Source of the DNA: Gordonia polyisoprenivorans
Lineage (GTDB): Bacteria; Actinomycetota; Actinomycetes; Mycobacteriales; Mycobacteriaceae
Direction: 5' to 3'
DNA length: 64,000 bases
NCBI RefSeq assembly: GCF_017654315.1
Contig: NZ_CP072203.1
Span: 5,890,001 to 5,954,000, forward strand
Shown here: positions 53,189 through 61,877 of the stretch, piece after piece
Layout: every line of letters begins with the position of its first letter
How positions within the stretch are numbered: the first letter of the stretch is position 1
Notes under the pieces: model-generated
Told to the model about the DNA's origin: nothing
Database searches by the model: none
What the model saw: the letters and a program-made list of their open reading frames with translations, nothing else
Position numbers and translations under genes: made by a program

Positions 53189-54348
53189 CAGAACGACCTC
53201 GGCATTCCGAGGCTCTCGGCGATGAAGTTGCGCGACATCTCGCTGGTGATCGGTGCGATCCGCCACAGCCGTGCGTCACGCCAATAGCGTTGCATGTCGG
53301 TCTCGGCCGAGTAGCCCATGCCGCCGAGGAGTTGCAACCCGATGTCGGCGGCCGACACGGCGTACTCCGAGGCGATCATCTTGGCCATCGTCGCTTCCTT
53401 GGCAGCGGGCTTGCCCTGGGCCATCAACCAGGCCGCGTGCATCGAGACGAGTTCACTGATGTGACGCCACGATGCGATGTCGACCACCTTGTGCTGCAGC
53501 GACTGGAAGTGTTCGATGCTGCGGCCGAACGCCTCGCGCTCGTGCAGGTATCGCAGGCTGTCCTCCAGGATTCCGTCGAGAACGCCGGTCGCGCAGGACG
53601 ACAGCAGCGTCTTGTCGGCGTTGAGGCCGGCCACCATTCCCTTCCATCCCTTGCCGCGCGGGCCGATGATGTTCTCTGCGGGCACCCGCACGTCGTCGAG
53701 GAACACCTCGTAGGAGGCCAGCGACCGGACCCCGAGCTTGGGGATGTGGCGCAGCTCGATGCCGGGCGTGGTGCGGGGGACGAGGATCAGATTGGTGCCC
53801 GCGATTCCGTTGTCGGTGACGTTGCCGGCCAGCACCACCAGGTAGTCGGCGTCACCGGCGCCCGTGGACCAGACCTTCTGGCCATTGATCACCCACTCGC
53901 CGCCGTCGAGACGCGCCGTGGTGCGCAGGGCGCCGAGGATGTCGGTACCGCCGCCCGGCTCGGTGACCGCGATGGCAAAGATGATCTGTCCCTTGGCCAT
54001 CTGCGGCAGCAGGGTGTTCTTCTGTTCCTCCGACCCGGCGGCGAGCAGGGTCATCGTGCCGCCGATGGCGGGAGCCAGCCAGGTGGCGACAAGTCCGCCG
54101 AGGTTGCGCGCCATTTCCCGCGCCCCGATGGCCTGGGTGATGATGGTGCCGCCCTGCCCGCCGTACACCTCGGGTATCCCGATTCCGTGGAAACCGGCGT
54201 CGGACAGGTCATTCCACAGCTCTCGGGGAAAGAGTTGGTCACTGGCCTCCAGCGCCCGCGCACGCTCCTTGGGCCAGAACTTCTCGACCCACTCACGAGC
54301 GTTTTCGCGCCATGCCTGGTCGGTGTCGGACAGGGTGAAGTCCATCAT
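53188..54348 (-). CDS. Acyl-CoA dehydrogenase-like protein lacking the usual catalytic Glu
   Basis: A 386-residue member of the acyl-CoA dehydrogenase family with IAVTEPGGGTD, a FAD-binding arginine in EAFGRSIEHFQ, and LLGGMGYSAE. Where active enzymes have YEGTSEI it reads RIAPITSEM, and at the alternative isovaleryl-type position it has Asp (LNADKTLL). It may therefore be a structural partner of the next acyl-CoA dehydrogenase, as in the heteromeric steroid FadE pairs, or use another base. It ends in an overlap with the alcohol dehydrogenase. Confidence 0.85.
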   Translation of the reverse strand: MMDFTLSDTDQAWRENAREWVEKFWPKERARALEASDQLFPRELWNDLSDAGFHGIGIPEVYGGQGGTIITQAIGAREMARNLGGLVATWLAPAIGGTMTLLAAGSEEQKNTLLPQMAKGQIIFAIAVTEPGGGTDILGALRTTARLDGGEWVINGQKVWSTGAGDADYLVVLAGNVTDNGIAGTNLILVPRTTPGIELRHIPKLGVRSLASYEVFLDDVRVPAENIIGPRGKGWKGMVAGLNADKTLLSSCATGVLDGILEDSLRYLHEREAFGRSIEHFQSLQHKVVDIASWRHISELVSMHAAWLMAQGKPAAKEATMAKMIASEYAVSAADIGLQLLGGMGYSAETDMQRYWRDARLWRIAPITSEMSRNFIAESLGMPRSF

Positions 54349-54415
54349 TACCTCTCTTGATCTTGCCGAAAACCATTCCCCGGCACAGTGCGTCGACCCG
54401 CGGGGAGGGGTTTCC

Positions 54416-55600
54416 TCAGTACGACTTGGGTAGACCGAGCTTCTTCTCGGCGATGTAGCACTTGATGAGTTCGGGGCTGACCGGGGCGATGTTGGTCAGC
54501 TTGACCTCTCGCCAGAGCCGCTCGATGTGGTACTCCTTGGCGTAGCTGTAGCCGCCGAGAACCTGCATGGCGCGGTCGGCGGCCTGGAATCCCGCTTCGC
54601 CGGCGAGCAGTTTGGCCACGTTGGCCTCGGCTCCACACTCGCGCCCCTGGTCGTAGAGCGCCGCGCCTCGCAGCACCATCAACCAGGTGGCCTCCAGTCG
54701 CGCAAAGCTGTCGGCGAGCGGAAAGGCGACACCCTGGTTCTGTCCGATCGGACGCCCGAAAACCTTGCGTTCCTTGGCATAGTCGACCGCCAGGTGCAAT
54801 GCGGCACGACCGATACCGAGGGCTTCGGCGGAGACGAGCAGCCGCTCGGGATTGAGTCCGTCGAGCAGCAGCCGGAAGCCGCGCCCCTCCGGTCCGACTC
54901 GGTCGGTGTCGGGAACAACAAGGTCGTCGATGAACAACTCGTTGGAGTCCACTGCCGCACGACCGAGCTTCTCGATCTCCTTGACCTCGATGTGGGATCG
55001 GTCGAGGTCGGTGAAGAACAGGGTGAGTCCGGCATCCTTGGGTTCGTCCGGCTCGGCGTCGCGAGTCCTGGTGAGCAGCAGGATCTTCTGGGCGACCTGG
55101 GCGGTACTGATCCACACCTTGCGACCGTTGATTCGCCAGTTCTCGCCGTCGCGGACGGCGCGCGTGCGCAGGCTCGTGGTGTCCAGACCCGAGTCCGGCT
55201 CGCTGACACCGAAGGCGACCTTCATCCGGCCGTCGACGATGGCGGGCAGGTCGCGGGCTTTCATCTCCTCCGAGCCATGCTTGACCACCACGTTGGTGCC
55301 GAAGACGTTCATGTGCACCGCACTGGCCGCACTCAGGCCACCACCGCGCGCAATCGCCTCCATCATCACCACGGCTTCGGAGATGCCCATCCCCGCTCCG
55401 CCGTACTGGGACGGCATGGCCAGTCCGAGCCAGCCCTGTGCGGCGGCGAAATCGAAGAACTCGTGGGGGAACTCTGCCTGCTTGTCGATCTCGCGCCAGT
55501 AGTCCAGCCCGAACTTGCTCATCCCGGCGTCGACAGCGGATCGGATGTCGAGGGCGAACTCGCTGAGATCGCCCACCACCGGTGGTGCTGAGTTGGTCAT
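54416..55600 (-). CDS. Acyl-CoA dehydrogenase (isovaleryl-type active-site position)
   Basis: A 394-residue acyl-CoA dehydrogenase with GVSEPDSGLDTTSLRT, ERKVFGRPIGQNQ and VLGGYSYAKEY. The C-terminal position reads NIAPVSPEL, without the YEGTSEI Glu, but LNPERLLVSAEALG places a Glu where isovaleryl-CoA dehydrogenase keeps its base. It is therefore probably the catalytic half of a pair with the gene downstream, acting on a branched or bulky acyl-CoA. The spacing to that gene is 67 nt. Confidence 0.88.
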   Translation of the reverse strand: MTNSAPPVVGDLSEFALDIRSAVDAGMSKFGLDYWREIDKQAEFPHEFFDFAAAQGWLGLAMPSQYGGAGMGISEAVVMMEAIARGGGLSAASAVHMNVFGTNVVVKHGSEEMKARDLPAIVDGRMKVAFGVSEPDSGLDTTSLRTRAVRDGENWRINGRKVWISTAQVAQKILLLTRTRDAEPDEPKDAGLTLFFTDLDRSHIEVKEIEKLGRAAVDSNELFIDDLVVPDTDRVGPEGRGFRLLLDGLNPERLLVSAEALGIGRAALHLAVDYAKERKVFGRPIGQNQGVAFPLADSFARLEATWLMVLRGAALYDQGRECGAEANVAKLLAGEAGFQAADRAMQVLGGYSYAKEYHIERLWREVKLTNIAPVSPELIKCYIAEKKLGLPKSY

Positions 55601-55657
55601 CTGTTGGGTCTCCTTGTCATGCAGGAATAGTCGTCAGGCCCGAATGGTCGGGTGAGA

Positions 55658-56623
55658 TCACGCGTGGGTGTCCGACGCCGACGCGAGCCGGGGGACACCA
55701 ATCCCTGATCCGGTGCGCTGCACCAGACTTCGGCCAGGACGAGCCTGTACGGTCTCGGCGACGTGCCCGGCAGCGATGAAGGCGTCGATGTCCACGCCGG
55801 TGGCCACCCCCGCCCGCTCGAGCAGCACGACGATGTCCTCGCCGGCGATGTTGCCGGTCTCACCGACGTGGTTTTGGTCCACCGTGGACGGCTCACCGCC
55901 GATGCCGCCCAGGCAGGCATCGACGCAGTGGGCCCCGGCCGCCACCGCCGCCCAGGTGTTGGCGATCCCGGTGCCACGCGTGTCGTGGAAATGGGCGATC
56001 AACCCGACATCGGTGAACTCCTCGCGTGCCCTGCGGGTATACGCGCCGACCCGGATCGGGTCGGCGACGCCGGTGGTATCGCTGAGCATCAGTCGATCGA
56101 CGCCCAGGGACACCAGCCGGCGCGCGATGGAGAACACGGCGTCCTCGCCGACCTCGCCCACAATCGGGCAACCATAGGCGGTGGCGACCGCGGTCACCGT
56201 CTGCAACCCGGCCCGGCGGGCGAGGTCGATCATCTGCTCGATCTGTGCGAACTGCTCGCGGTGATCCTTCTTGAGGTTGGCGATGTTGTGCGCCTCGGAC
56301 GCGGAGATGGGGAATCCGATGGCCGTGATGCCACCGCCCAGTTCGTCGCGCAGCGCGATGGCGCGTTCGACGCCGCGTACGTTCGGAGTGAGGACGCGAG
56401 TCCGAACATCCTTGTCACGCAGGAACTCCAGGATCTCCCGGGCGTCGGCGAACTGCGGGGCATAGCGGGCGGGCACCAGCGAGGTCGCATCGATCTCGTC
56501 GACGCCGGCGTCGACGACTGCCTCGAGCACGGCGATCTTGTCGGATGTGGAAATGACCTCCGGCCACGACTGCAATCCGTCTCGCGGCCAGCACTCGCAG
56601 TAGGCCACCTGGCGTGGACTCAC
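55658..56623 (-). CDS. HMG-CoA-lyase-like aldolase (DRE-TIM family)
   Basis: A 321-residue DRE-TIM barrel protein: PRDGLQSWPEV opening, FHDTRGTGIANTWAAVAAG with the metal-binding His, and a modified loop GGIGGEPSTVDQNHVGETGN. True HMG-CoA lyases read GGCPYA here with a catalytic Cys; this protein has no Cys at that point and an insertion. It may cleave another 3-hydroxyacyl-CoA by a retro-aldol step. The GTG start at 56623 overlaps the enoyl-CoA hydratase stop. Confidence 0.82.
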   Translation of the reverse strand: MSPRQVAYCECWPRDGLQSWPEVISTSDKIAVLEAVVDAGVDEIDATSLVPARYAPQFADAREILEFLRDKDVRTRVLTPNVRGVERAIALRDELGGGITAIGFPISASEAHNIANLKKDHREQFAQIEQMIDLARRAGLQTVTAVATAYGCPIVGEVGEDAVFSIARRLVSLGVDRLMLSDTTGVADPIRVGAYTRRAREEFTDVGLIAHFHDTRGTGIANTWAAVAAGAHCVDACLGGIGGEPSTVDQNHVGETGNIAGEDIVVLLERAGVATGVDIDAFIAAGHVAETVQARPGRSLVQRTGSGIGVPRLASASDTHA

Positions 56624-57471
56624 GACTGCCGCCGTCCCCAGACCGGTTCCCGCTTCTCGGCGAAGGCGGCGACCCCTTCGGCGGCATCGTCGGTCGTGGT
56701 GGCCACGCTCAGCGTGGCGTGCAGCAGCGGCAACGCCGATTCCGCCGGGGCGCCGAGTGTCTGATAGAAGCTGCTGCGCCCCAGGCGAATCGCCGAGGGA
56801 GACCGGCTGGCGAGCAATGCCGCCATCTCCTCGACGGTGCGATCGAGGTCGCCGGCGCGTACCACGGTGTTGACGAAGCCCAGCCGGGCGGCCTCGTCTG
56901 CGGGGACGCGCCGCCCGGTCATCATCAGTTCGAGGGCGATCTTCGGCGGCATCGACCTGGTCAACGGCACGGTGATCATGTACGGCCACAAGCCGATTGC
57001 CACTTCCGGGGCGCCGAAGGTGGCATCGTCGGAGGCGATGACGATGTCGCACGACATCGCCAGGCCGAACCCGCCGGCCAGCGCGTAGCCACGGACTTTG
57101 GCGATGGTGGGAATCCCAGCGCCCCACAGGGTGGTGAACAGCTCGGCCAGGTGACCCCGACCGGCATGCGCCACTTCGGGATCCACGTCCTGTCCACGCA
57201 GGCCTCCGAGATCGGCTCCCGAGCAGAATGCCTTGTCGCCGCTGCCGGTCAGCACGAGCACCCGCACCTCGCGATCGGCCTTGGCGCGCAGAACCCCGTC
57301 GCGCAGGCCCGCGAGAGTCTCGAAACTCATGGCATTGCGCCGTTGTGGCCGATCGATCGTCAGCGTCGCCACATGCCCGTCGCGGCGGTAGCACACATCA
57401 CCCACACCCCGATCACCCAGACCGGGCTCGGCCAGTTCGTCCGTCACCGAGACCTCCTCGAAGCTCGTCAT
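56620..57471 (-). CDS. Enoyl-CoA hydratase/isomerase family protein
   Basis: A 283-residue crotonase. The oxyanion hole is formed by AFCSGADL and GYALAGGFGLAMSCD; the second catalytic Glu is present in FGAPEVAIG, but the first (GGxxE) is Gly. It may thus be an isomerase or a hydratase with altered mechanism. It is the first gene of the leftward 11-gene operon and lies 18 bp from an 18-bp palindrome. GAGGG sits 4 nt before the ATG. Confidence 0.88.
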   Translation of the reverse strand: MTSFEEVSVTDELAEPGLGDRGVGDVCYRRDGHVATLTIDRPQRRNAMSFETLAGLRDGVLRAKADREVRVLVLTGSGDKAFCSGADLGGLRGQDVDPEVAHAGRGHLAELFTTLWGAGIPTIAKVRGYALAGGFGLAMSCDIVIASDDATFGAPEVAIGLWPYMITVPLTRSMPPKIALELMMTGRRVPADEAARLGFVNTVVRAGDLDRTVEEMAALLASRSPSAIRLGRSSFYQTLGAPAESALPLLHATLSVATTTDDAAEGVAAFAEKREPVWGRRQS

Positions 57472-57488
57472 GTGGCCCTCACGTTAAC

Positions 57489-57506
57489 CTAGTGAGTATT
57501 CACTAG
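57489..57506. promoter_or_regulatory. 18-bp operator of the catabolic regulon, site 1
   Basis: CTAGTGAGTATTCACTAG: perfect 7-bp arms with a 4-bp spacer, 18 bp before the enoyl-CoA hydratase start. It probably overlaps the promoter of the leftward operon and is a target of the tandem TetR protein encoded at 59273-60487. Confidence 0.75.
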
Positions 57507-57577
57507 ACAAGTCCTATCGCATCCGAACTGCCTTGTTGACCAACCCTTCCATCTGAAGAGCGCCAGTTCTTGAAGAT

Positions 57578-57595
57578 CTAGTGAGTATTCACTTA
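57578..57595. promoter_or_regulatory. 18-bp operator of the catabolic regulon, site 2
   Basis: CTAGTGAGTATTCACTTA differs from site 1 only in the last two bases. It lies 78 bp before the rightward desaturase-like gene, 89 bp from site 1. Confidence 0.72.
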
Positions 57596-57672
57596 TGGTA
57601 CGAAGGAGTACCGCTCATTCGAGGGATCACTGCCCTCCACCCCCTGCACACCCCAAGATCGGACCGTGAAGC

Positions 57673-59226
57673 ATGACTGATTCGGAAACATTTGACGCCA
57701 TCGTTATCGGCGCGGGACTGGGCGGCCTCAGTGTCGCGGCACTGCTCGCCCAGAAGGAGGGCAAGCGAGTGCTCGTCCTCGAGCGCGAGAACGGGATCGG
57801 CGGACGCATCCACCACTATCGAGGCGACGAGATCCGCACACCGGAGGACTACCTCGGTCCGCTGCGGGCCTCCACCGGCTGGCTGGTTGACGCGCAACCG
57901 CCACTGGAGGAGATGATCGAGCGGGGACTGCTGTCGGGATTCTCCTTCGAGCTCGGCATGCACGACATCGTCAACGGCGCCCACTCGCGGATGTGTCACA
58001 TTCTCGAAGCACTCGGTGTGCCGGTGGAAGTGGTGCCGCTCAAGGCATGCGGATTCTGGAGCGGCGGCGAGCTACACACCTTGCAGCGCGGGAGCTTTCC
58101 CTGGTTCGACGACGACGAATACGCCGCCATGCGCCGCATCCTGCGGGAGATGCTGACCATGCCGATCGAAGAGGTGCGCAGCTACTACCGCGACTCCTTG
58201 AAAGAGTTCGTCGAGGCACGCTCGTCGGAACCGACGGTGATCGAATTCTTCAACATCCTCGGCGCCTTCACCGTCGGGATGAACTCCGCCCGCGAGTTGT
58301 CGGCGGGAGAGTTCATGCTGATCACCCGGATGCCCATGGCCGCCGGCCTACACTTCGCGGACGGCACGCTCGGACAGATGGGCGGCGACAGCTTCATGGA
58401 GATGGCGGGCAACCTCGCCGGAATCATCACCGCCGGCGGTGGCGAGGTCCGAACCGGGCAGACGGTCGGGTCGATCCTGGTCGAGGGCGGCAGGGCGGTC
58501 GGCGTCGAACTCCCCGGCGGGCAACCTCGCACGATCCGCGCCGACATCGTGGTGTCCAACGTCCCGATCCCACTCACCCTCGATCGGCTGCTGCCGTCGG
58601 CCGCGGTACCAACGGACTTCGCCGACCACGTCAAAGGCCTGCGCTCGAGTGGCGCGTTCGTGCCGATCTTCGGGTTGTCGAGGTCGGTCATCGACATCCC
58701 GGGAATGCTCATGACCCACATCCCGATCGACGATCCGGCCTACCCGGACGGAATCGTTCTCGGATACGAGGCACATTCGCTGTTCGTCGAGGGAAAGGCA
58801 CCCTCGGGCAAGGAGATCATCGAATGCTGGGTGGGCGTGGACACCGAGCAGCTCGCCGAGCTGCGGGCCTCGGGCAAGATCGACCTGGCCAAGGAAGCCA
58901 TTCGCACCTTCTTCTCCACCGCGCATCCCGGCTTCGACGAAGCGCTCGAGTGGGCGCTGTACCCCGCCTTCGACATGGTCGTCTCGGTGGCGCCGACACC
59001 CGAACAGGCCTGGGACTCGATGCTCGATCCGAAATGCCCGGGCGTGGAAGGCTTGTTCTTCGTCGGCGACTCGGTCAAGAACTACGGAGGCTTCATGGAC
59101 GGCGTCGCCTACGGAGCGCTGCTGTGCACCTCGGAGATCACCGGCAAGGACTACCTCGGCGAGGTGCTGCCCGCATTCCAGCGTGAGATGACACCAGCCT
59201 TGGAGCAGATCGCCCCGGCCCACTGA
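57673..59226 (+). CDS. Phytoene-desaturase-like FAD oxidoreductase
   Basis: A 517-residue flavoprotein: VIGAGLGGLSVAALLAQKEGKRVLVLE, GGRIHHY, and the C-terminal FFVGDSVKNYGGFMDGVAYGA. It is a distant paralogue of the protein at 50416-51969. It is transcribed alone, divergently from the long operon, from a promoter carrying operator site 2, and ends at a bidirectional hairpin. A ring or chain desaturation during breakdown of an isoprenoid-like substrate is a reasonable guess. Confidence 0.85.
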   Translation: MTDSETFDAIVIGAGLGGLSVAALLAQKEGKRVLVLERENGIGGRIHHYRGDEIRTPEDYLGPLRASTGWLVDAQPPLEEMIERGLLSGFSFELGMHDIVNGAHSRMCHILEALGVPVEVVPLKACGFWSGGELHTLQRGSFPWFDDDEYAAMRRILREMLTMPIEEVRSYYRDSLKEFVEARSSEPTVIEFFNILGAFTVGMNSARELSAGEFMLITRMPMAAGLHFADGTLGQMGGDSFMEMAGNLAGIITAGGGEVRTGQTVGSILVEGGRAVGVELPGGQPRTIRADIVVSNVPIPLTLDRLLPSAAVPTDFADHVKGLRSSGAFVPIFGLSRSVIDIPGMLMTHIPIDDPAYPDGIVLGYEAHSLFVEGKAPSGKEIIECWVGVDTEQLAELRASGKIDLAKEAIRTFFSTAHPGFDEALEWALYPAFDMVVSVAPTPEQAWDSMLDPKCPGVEGLFFVGDSVKNYGGFMDGVAYGALLCTSEITGKDYLGEVLPAFQREMTPALEQIAPAH

Positions 59227-59242
59227 GACGGTTGCGATATGG

Positions 59243-59272
59243 GTCGGGGGCGCATCTCGGTGCGGCCCCGAC
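59243..59272. terminator. Bidirectional hairpin between convergent genes
   Basis: GTCGGGGGCGC (59243-59253) pairs with GCGGCCCCGAC (59262-59272) with one mismatch and an 8-nt loop. It lies between the desaturase-like gene and the stop of the convergent TetR gene. Confidence 0.6.
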
Positions 59273-60487
59273 TCACCGCACGCCGGATGCTCGCCGTGGA
59301 CCGGTGGCGTCGTGCTCCAGCACCGCCAGCGCCAATCCGGTGATCTCCGACGCCACGCCCGGACGCTCGTGATAGTGGCCCAGGCGAACCAGATCGTTGA
59401 TCACCACCAGCGCCGCGGCGACTCTCGCACGCGCGGCCGGGGTGGTGAGTGAGTCCTCGGCCGCAGAAAGGGTTGTCACCCAGTCCGACATCAGTTCGCG
59501 CAGCGCCACACGCGTACTGTCCAGGGCATCGTCGGGCAGATGAATCACGTCGGACACATACACCCCCACCAGCGTGCGATGGGCAAGTGCGAACGCCACG
59601 TATGCCGACACCTGGCCCCTCAGCGTCAGCGGCGGATCCGCCTGGACGAACTCGCGGTGCCAGCGGTGCATCTCCTCGGTTGCCCGGTCGAACGGTGCCT
59701 GCAAGATCTGCTGCTTGCCCTGGAAATAGTGCAGCAGGCTCGGACCGGCCATTCCGAGGACGCCGCCGATGTCGTCGAGGCTCACCGCGTCGTATCCGCG
59801 GGTGAAGAACAGATCGGTGGCCGCCGCGACGATCTCCTCCCGCCGCGAGTCGGCCGCGCCGGCAGCGACGGCAACCGCGTCGACGCCCTCGGGGTGCGCC
59901 GCGAGATCGAATCGCAGGCAGGCCAAGGCCGAGGACACCAATTCCCGGCGGTACTCCGCCCGGCCGGGCGAGGAAGAGAGCTCAGCTGGGCTCGACATCA
60001 CCGCGGTGGCGGCGGCAACGAGGAAATGCGCGTCAGCATCGGAAAGGTCGGTGCGCTCCTTGCGAAGCCTCCGCACGAAGCTCTCGATGATCCGGGCGAA
60101 CTGAGACGAGATCTCCACTCGCAGATCGGGTTCGAGAAACCGCGACTCACGTTGAAGGAGCACCCACAGATCGGGTCGCGTCAATCCCGCGTCGGTGACT
60201 GCACCCACCAGATCCTCCAGCGAGCCGCCCACTGTCCGCAGCAGAGCGTCCTCGACGAGGTCGAGGCCGCTGGCGATCGCCGCGGCCAGAAGCGCCTGCT
60301 TGTTGCGGAAATGCCGGTACACCGCGGGGGCGGTGAGCCCCACCTCGGTGGCCAGCGCGGCCAGCGACACCCGATGATAGCCGAGTTCGTGGAAGTTGCG
60401 GGCCGCGACATTGGCCAGCTGGATTCGTCGTTGCGTCGCGGGTAGCCGAGCCGAACGCACCTCGGCCCTACTCTGCTGCGCCGACAT
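59273..60487 (-). CDS. Regulator with two TetR-type DNA-binding domains
   Basis: A 404-residue protein, twice the usual TetR length. Domain 1 (residues ~20-70) has the helix-turn-helix VSLAALATEVGLTAPAVYRHF; domain 2 (~215-265) has VSLDDIGGVLGMAGPSLLHYF. Each is followed by a helical ligand domain, so the chain is a covalent TetR dimer with two different halves. It is divergent from the thiolase gene with a perfect palindrome between them. The ATG at 60487 has GAGAGG 4 nt upstream; ATG 60499 is also possible. It is the probable regulator of the whole 46-64 kb region. Confidence 0.85.
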   Translation of the reverse strand: MSAQQSRAEVRSARLPATQRRIQLANVAARNFHELGYHRVSLAALATEVGLTAPAVYRHFRNKQALLAAAIASGLDLVEDALLRTVGGSLEDLVGAVTDAGLTRPDLWVLLQRESRFLEPDLRVEISSQFARIIESFVRRLRKERTDLSDADAHFLVAAATAVMSSPAELSSSPGRAEYRRELVSSALACLRFDLAAHPEGVDAVAVAAGAADSRREEIVAAATDLFFTRGYDAVSLDDIGGVLGMAGPSLLHYFQGKQQILQAPFDRATEEMHRWHREFVQADPPLTLRGQVSAYVAFALAHRTLVGVYVSDVIHLPDDALDSTRVALRELMSDWVTTLSAAEDSLTTPAARARVAAALVVINDLVRLGHYHERPGVASEITGLALAVLEHDATGPRRASGVR

Positions 60488-60561
60488 GTCACCTCTCATC
60501 CGCGTTCACCGTTCGGTTACCCGGTCGATGATATCTGCCCGGATGCTCAGCGAACAGTTGA

Positions 60562-60579
60562 CTAGTGAATATTCACTAG
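60562..60579. promoter_or_regulatory. 18-bp operator of the catabolic regulon, site 3
   Basis: CTAGTGAATATTCACTAG is a perfect 18-bp palindrome, 61 bp before the thiolase start and 75 bp from the regulator start. It differs from site 1 by one base. Confidence 0.75.
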
Positions 60580-60639
60580 AATAGTCTCGGTGCCAAGGCC
60601 GTTCTCGAGCCAAGGACCCATTCAGAGCCAAGGACGCAG

Positions 60640-61851
60640 ATGTCTTCAGATGCTTACGTATTCGACGCACTCCGAACCCCACGGGGTAAGGGCAGACCCA
60701 CCGGAGCGCTCTACGGCGTCAAACCGGTGACACTCGCCGCAAATCTTCTTCGCGAACTTACCGTTCGGCATCCGCACTTCGACCCGGCGGCCGTCGACGA
60801 CATCGTTCTGGGTATCGTGACCCCGATCGGTGATCAAGGCGCCGTTCTTCCCAAAACTGCTGCGATGATGGCGAATTGGCCACCGCACGTCGGCGGCTTG
60901 CAGATCAATCGCTATTGCGGGTCGGGCCTCGAATCGGTGAACATCGCCGCCCAAAAGGTGCGGTCGGGATGGGATCAGCTCGTGGTCGCCGGTGGCGTGG
61001 AGTCGATGTCCCGAGTGCCACTGGGCACCGACGGCGGCGCCTGGGTCAACGACCCGGAGACCAATCACGACACCTCCTTCATCCCGCAGGGGGTCGCCGC
61101 CGACCTCATCGCCACCCTCGAGGGATTCGACCGGGAGACGGTCGACGCCTATGCCGTGGAGTCCCAACGACGAGCCGCACACGCGTGGGATAATGAATAC
61201 TTCTCAACTTCGGTTGTGCCCGTGCGTGATCGCAACGGCACGATGATCCTCGACCAGGACGAACACATGCGTCCGACCACGACCCTGGACTCACTGGGCA
61301 CACTGCCGAGCCCGTTCGGCCCGATGGGCGAGACGGGATTCGATGCGGTGGCATTGCAGAAGTACCACTGGATCGAGCGCATCGACCACGTCCACCACGC
61401 CGGCAACTCCTCGGGCATCGTCGACGGCGCCTCGGTGGTGCTCGTCGGCAACAAGCGCATCGGAACCACGTTGGGCCTGCGCCCCCGCGCACGAATAGTG
61501 GCCACCGCGACCTCCGGTGCCGACCAGACCATCATGCTGACCGGACCGATCCCGGCCACCCGGAAGCTCTTGGCGACAGCCGGTCTCACCGTCGATGACA
61601 TCGATCTGTTCGAGGTGAATGAGGCGTTCGCGTCGATTCCGCTGATGTACGGCAAGGAACTCGGCATCTCGCTGGACAAGATCAACGTCAACGGCGGCGC
61701 CATTGCTATGGGTCACCCGCTCGGGGCCACCGGCGGGATGTTGGTTGGCACGGCACTCGACGAACTCGAACGCACCGGTGGCCGGCGCGCGGTGATCACC
61801 CTGTGCATCGGCGCCGGGATGGGCGTGGCCACCTTGATCGAGCGCGTCTGA
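60640..61851 (+). CDS. Acetyl-CoA acyltransferase (thiolase)
   Basis: A 403-residue thiolase with nucleophile Cys93 in [23 protein letters not shown], the His of [12 protein letters not shown] and the C-terminal Cys of CIGAGMG. All catalytic residues are present. It is followed at once by the bifunctional hydratase/dehydrogenase gene, making a FadA/FadB pair under operator site 3. It should act with the enzymes of the leftward operon. Confidence 0.92.
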   Translation: MSSDAYVFDALRTPRGKGRPTGALYGVKPVTLAANLLRELTVRHPHFDPAAVDDIVLGIVTPIGDQGAVLPKTAAMMANWPPHVGGLQINRYCGSGLESVNIAAQKVRSGWDQLVVAGGVESMSRVPLGTDGGAWVNDPETNHDTSFIPQGVAADLIATLEGFDRETVDAYAVESQRRAAHAWDNEYFSTSVVPVRDRNGTMILDQDEHMRPTTTLDSLGTLPSPFGPMGETGFDAVALQKYHWIERIDHVHHAGNSSGIVDGASVVLVGNKRIGTTLGLRPRARIVATATSGADQTIMLTGPIPATRKLLATAGLTVDDIDLFEVNEAFASIPLMYGKELGISLDKINVNGGAIAMGHPLGATGGMLVGTALDELERTGGRRAVITLCIGAGMGVATLIERV

Positions 61852-61877
61852 TGCCTCCCCAGAAAGGTCCGAATCCC

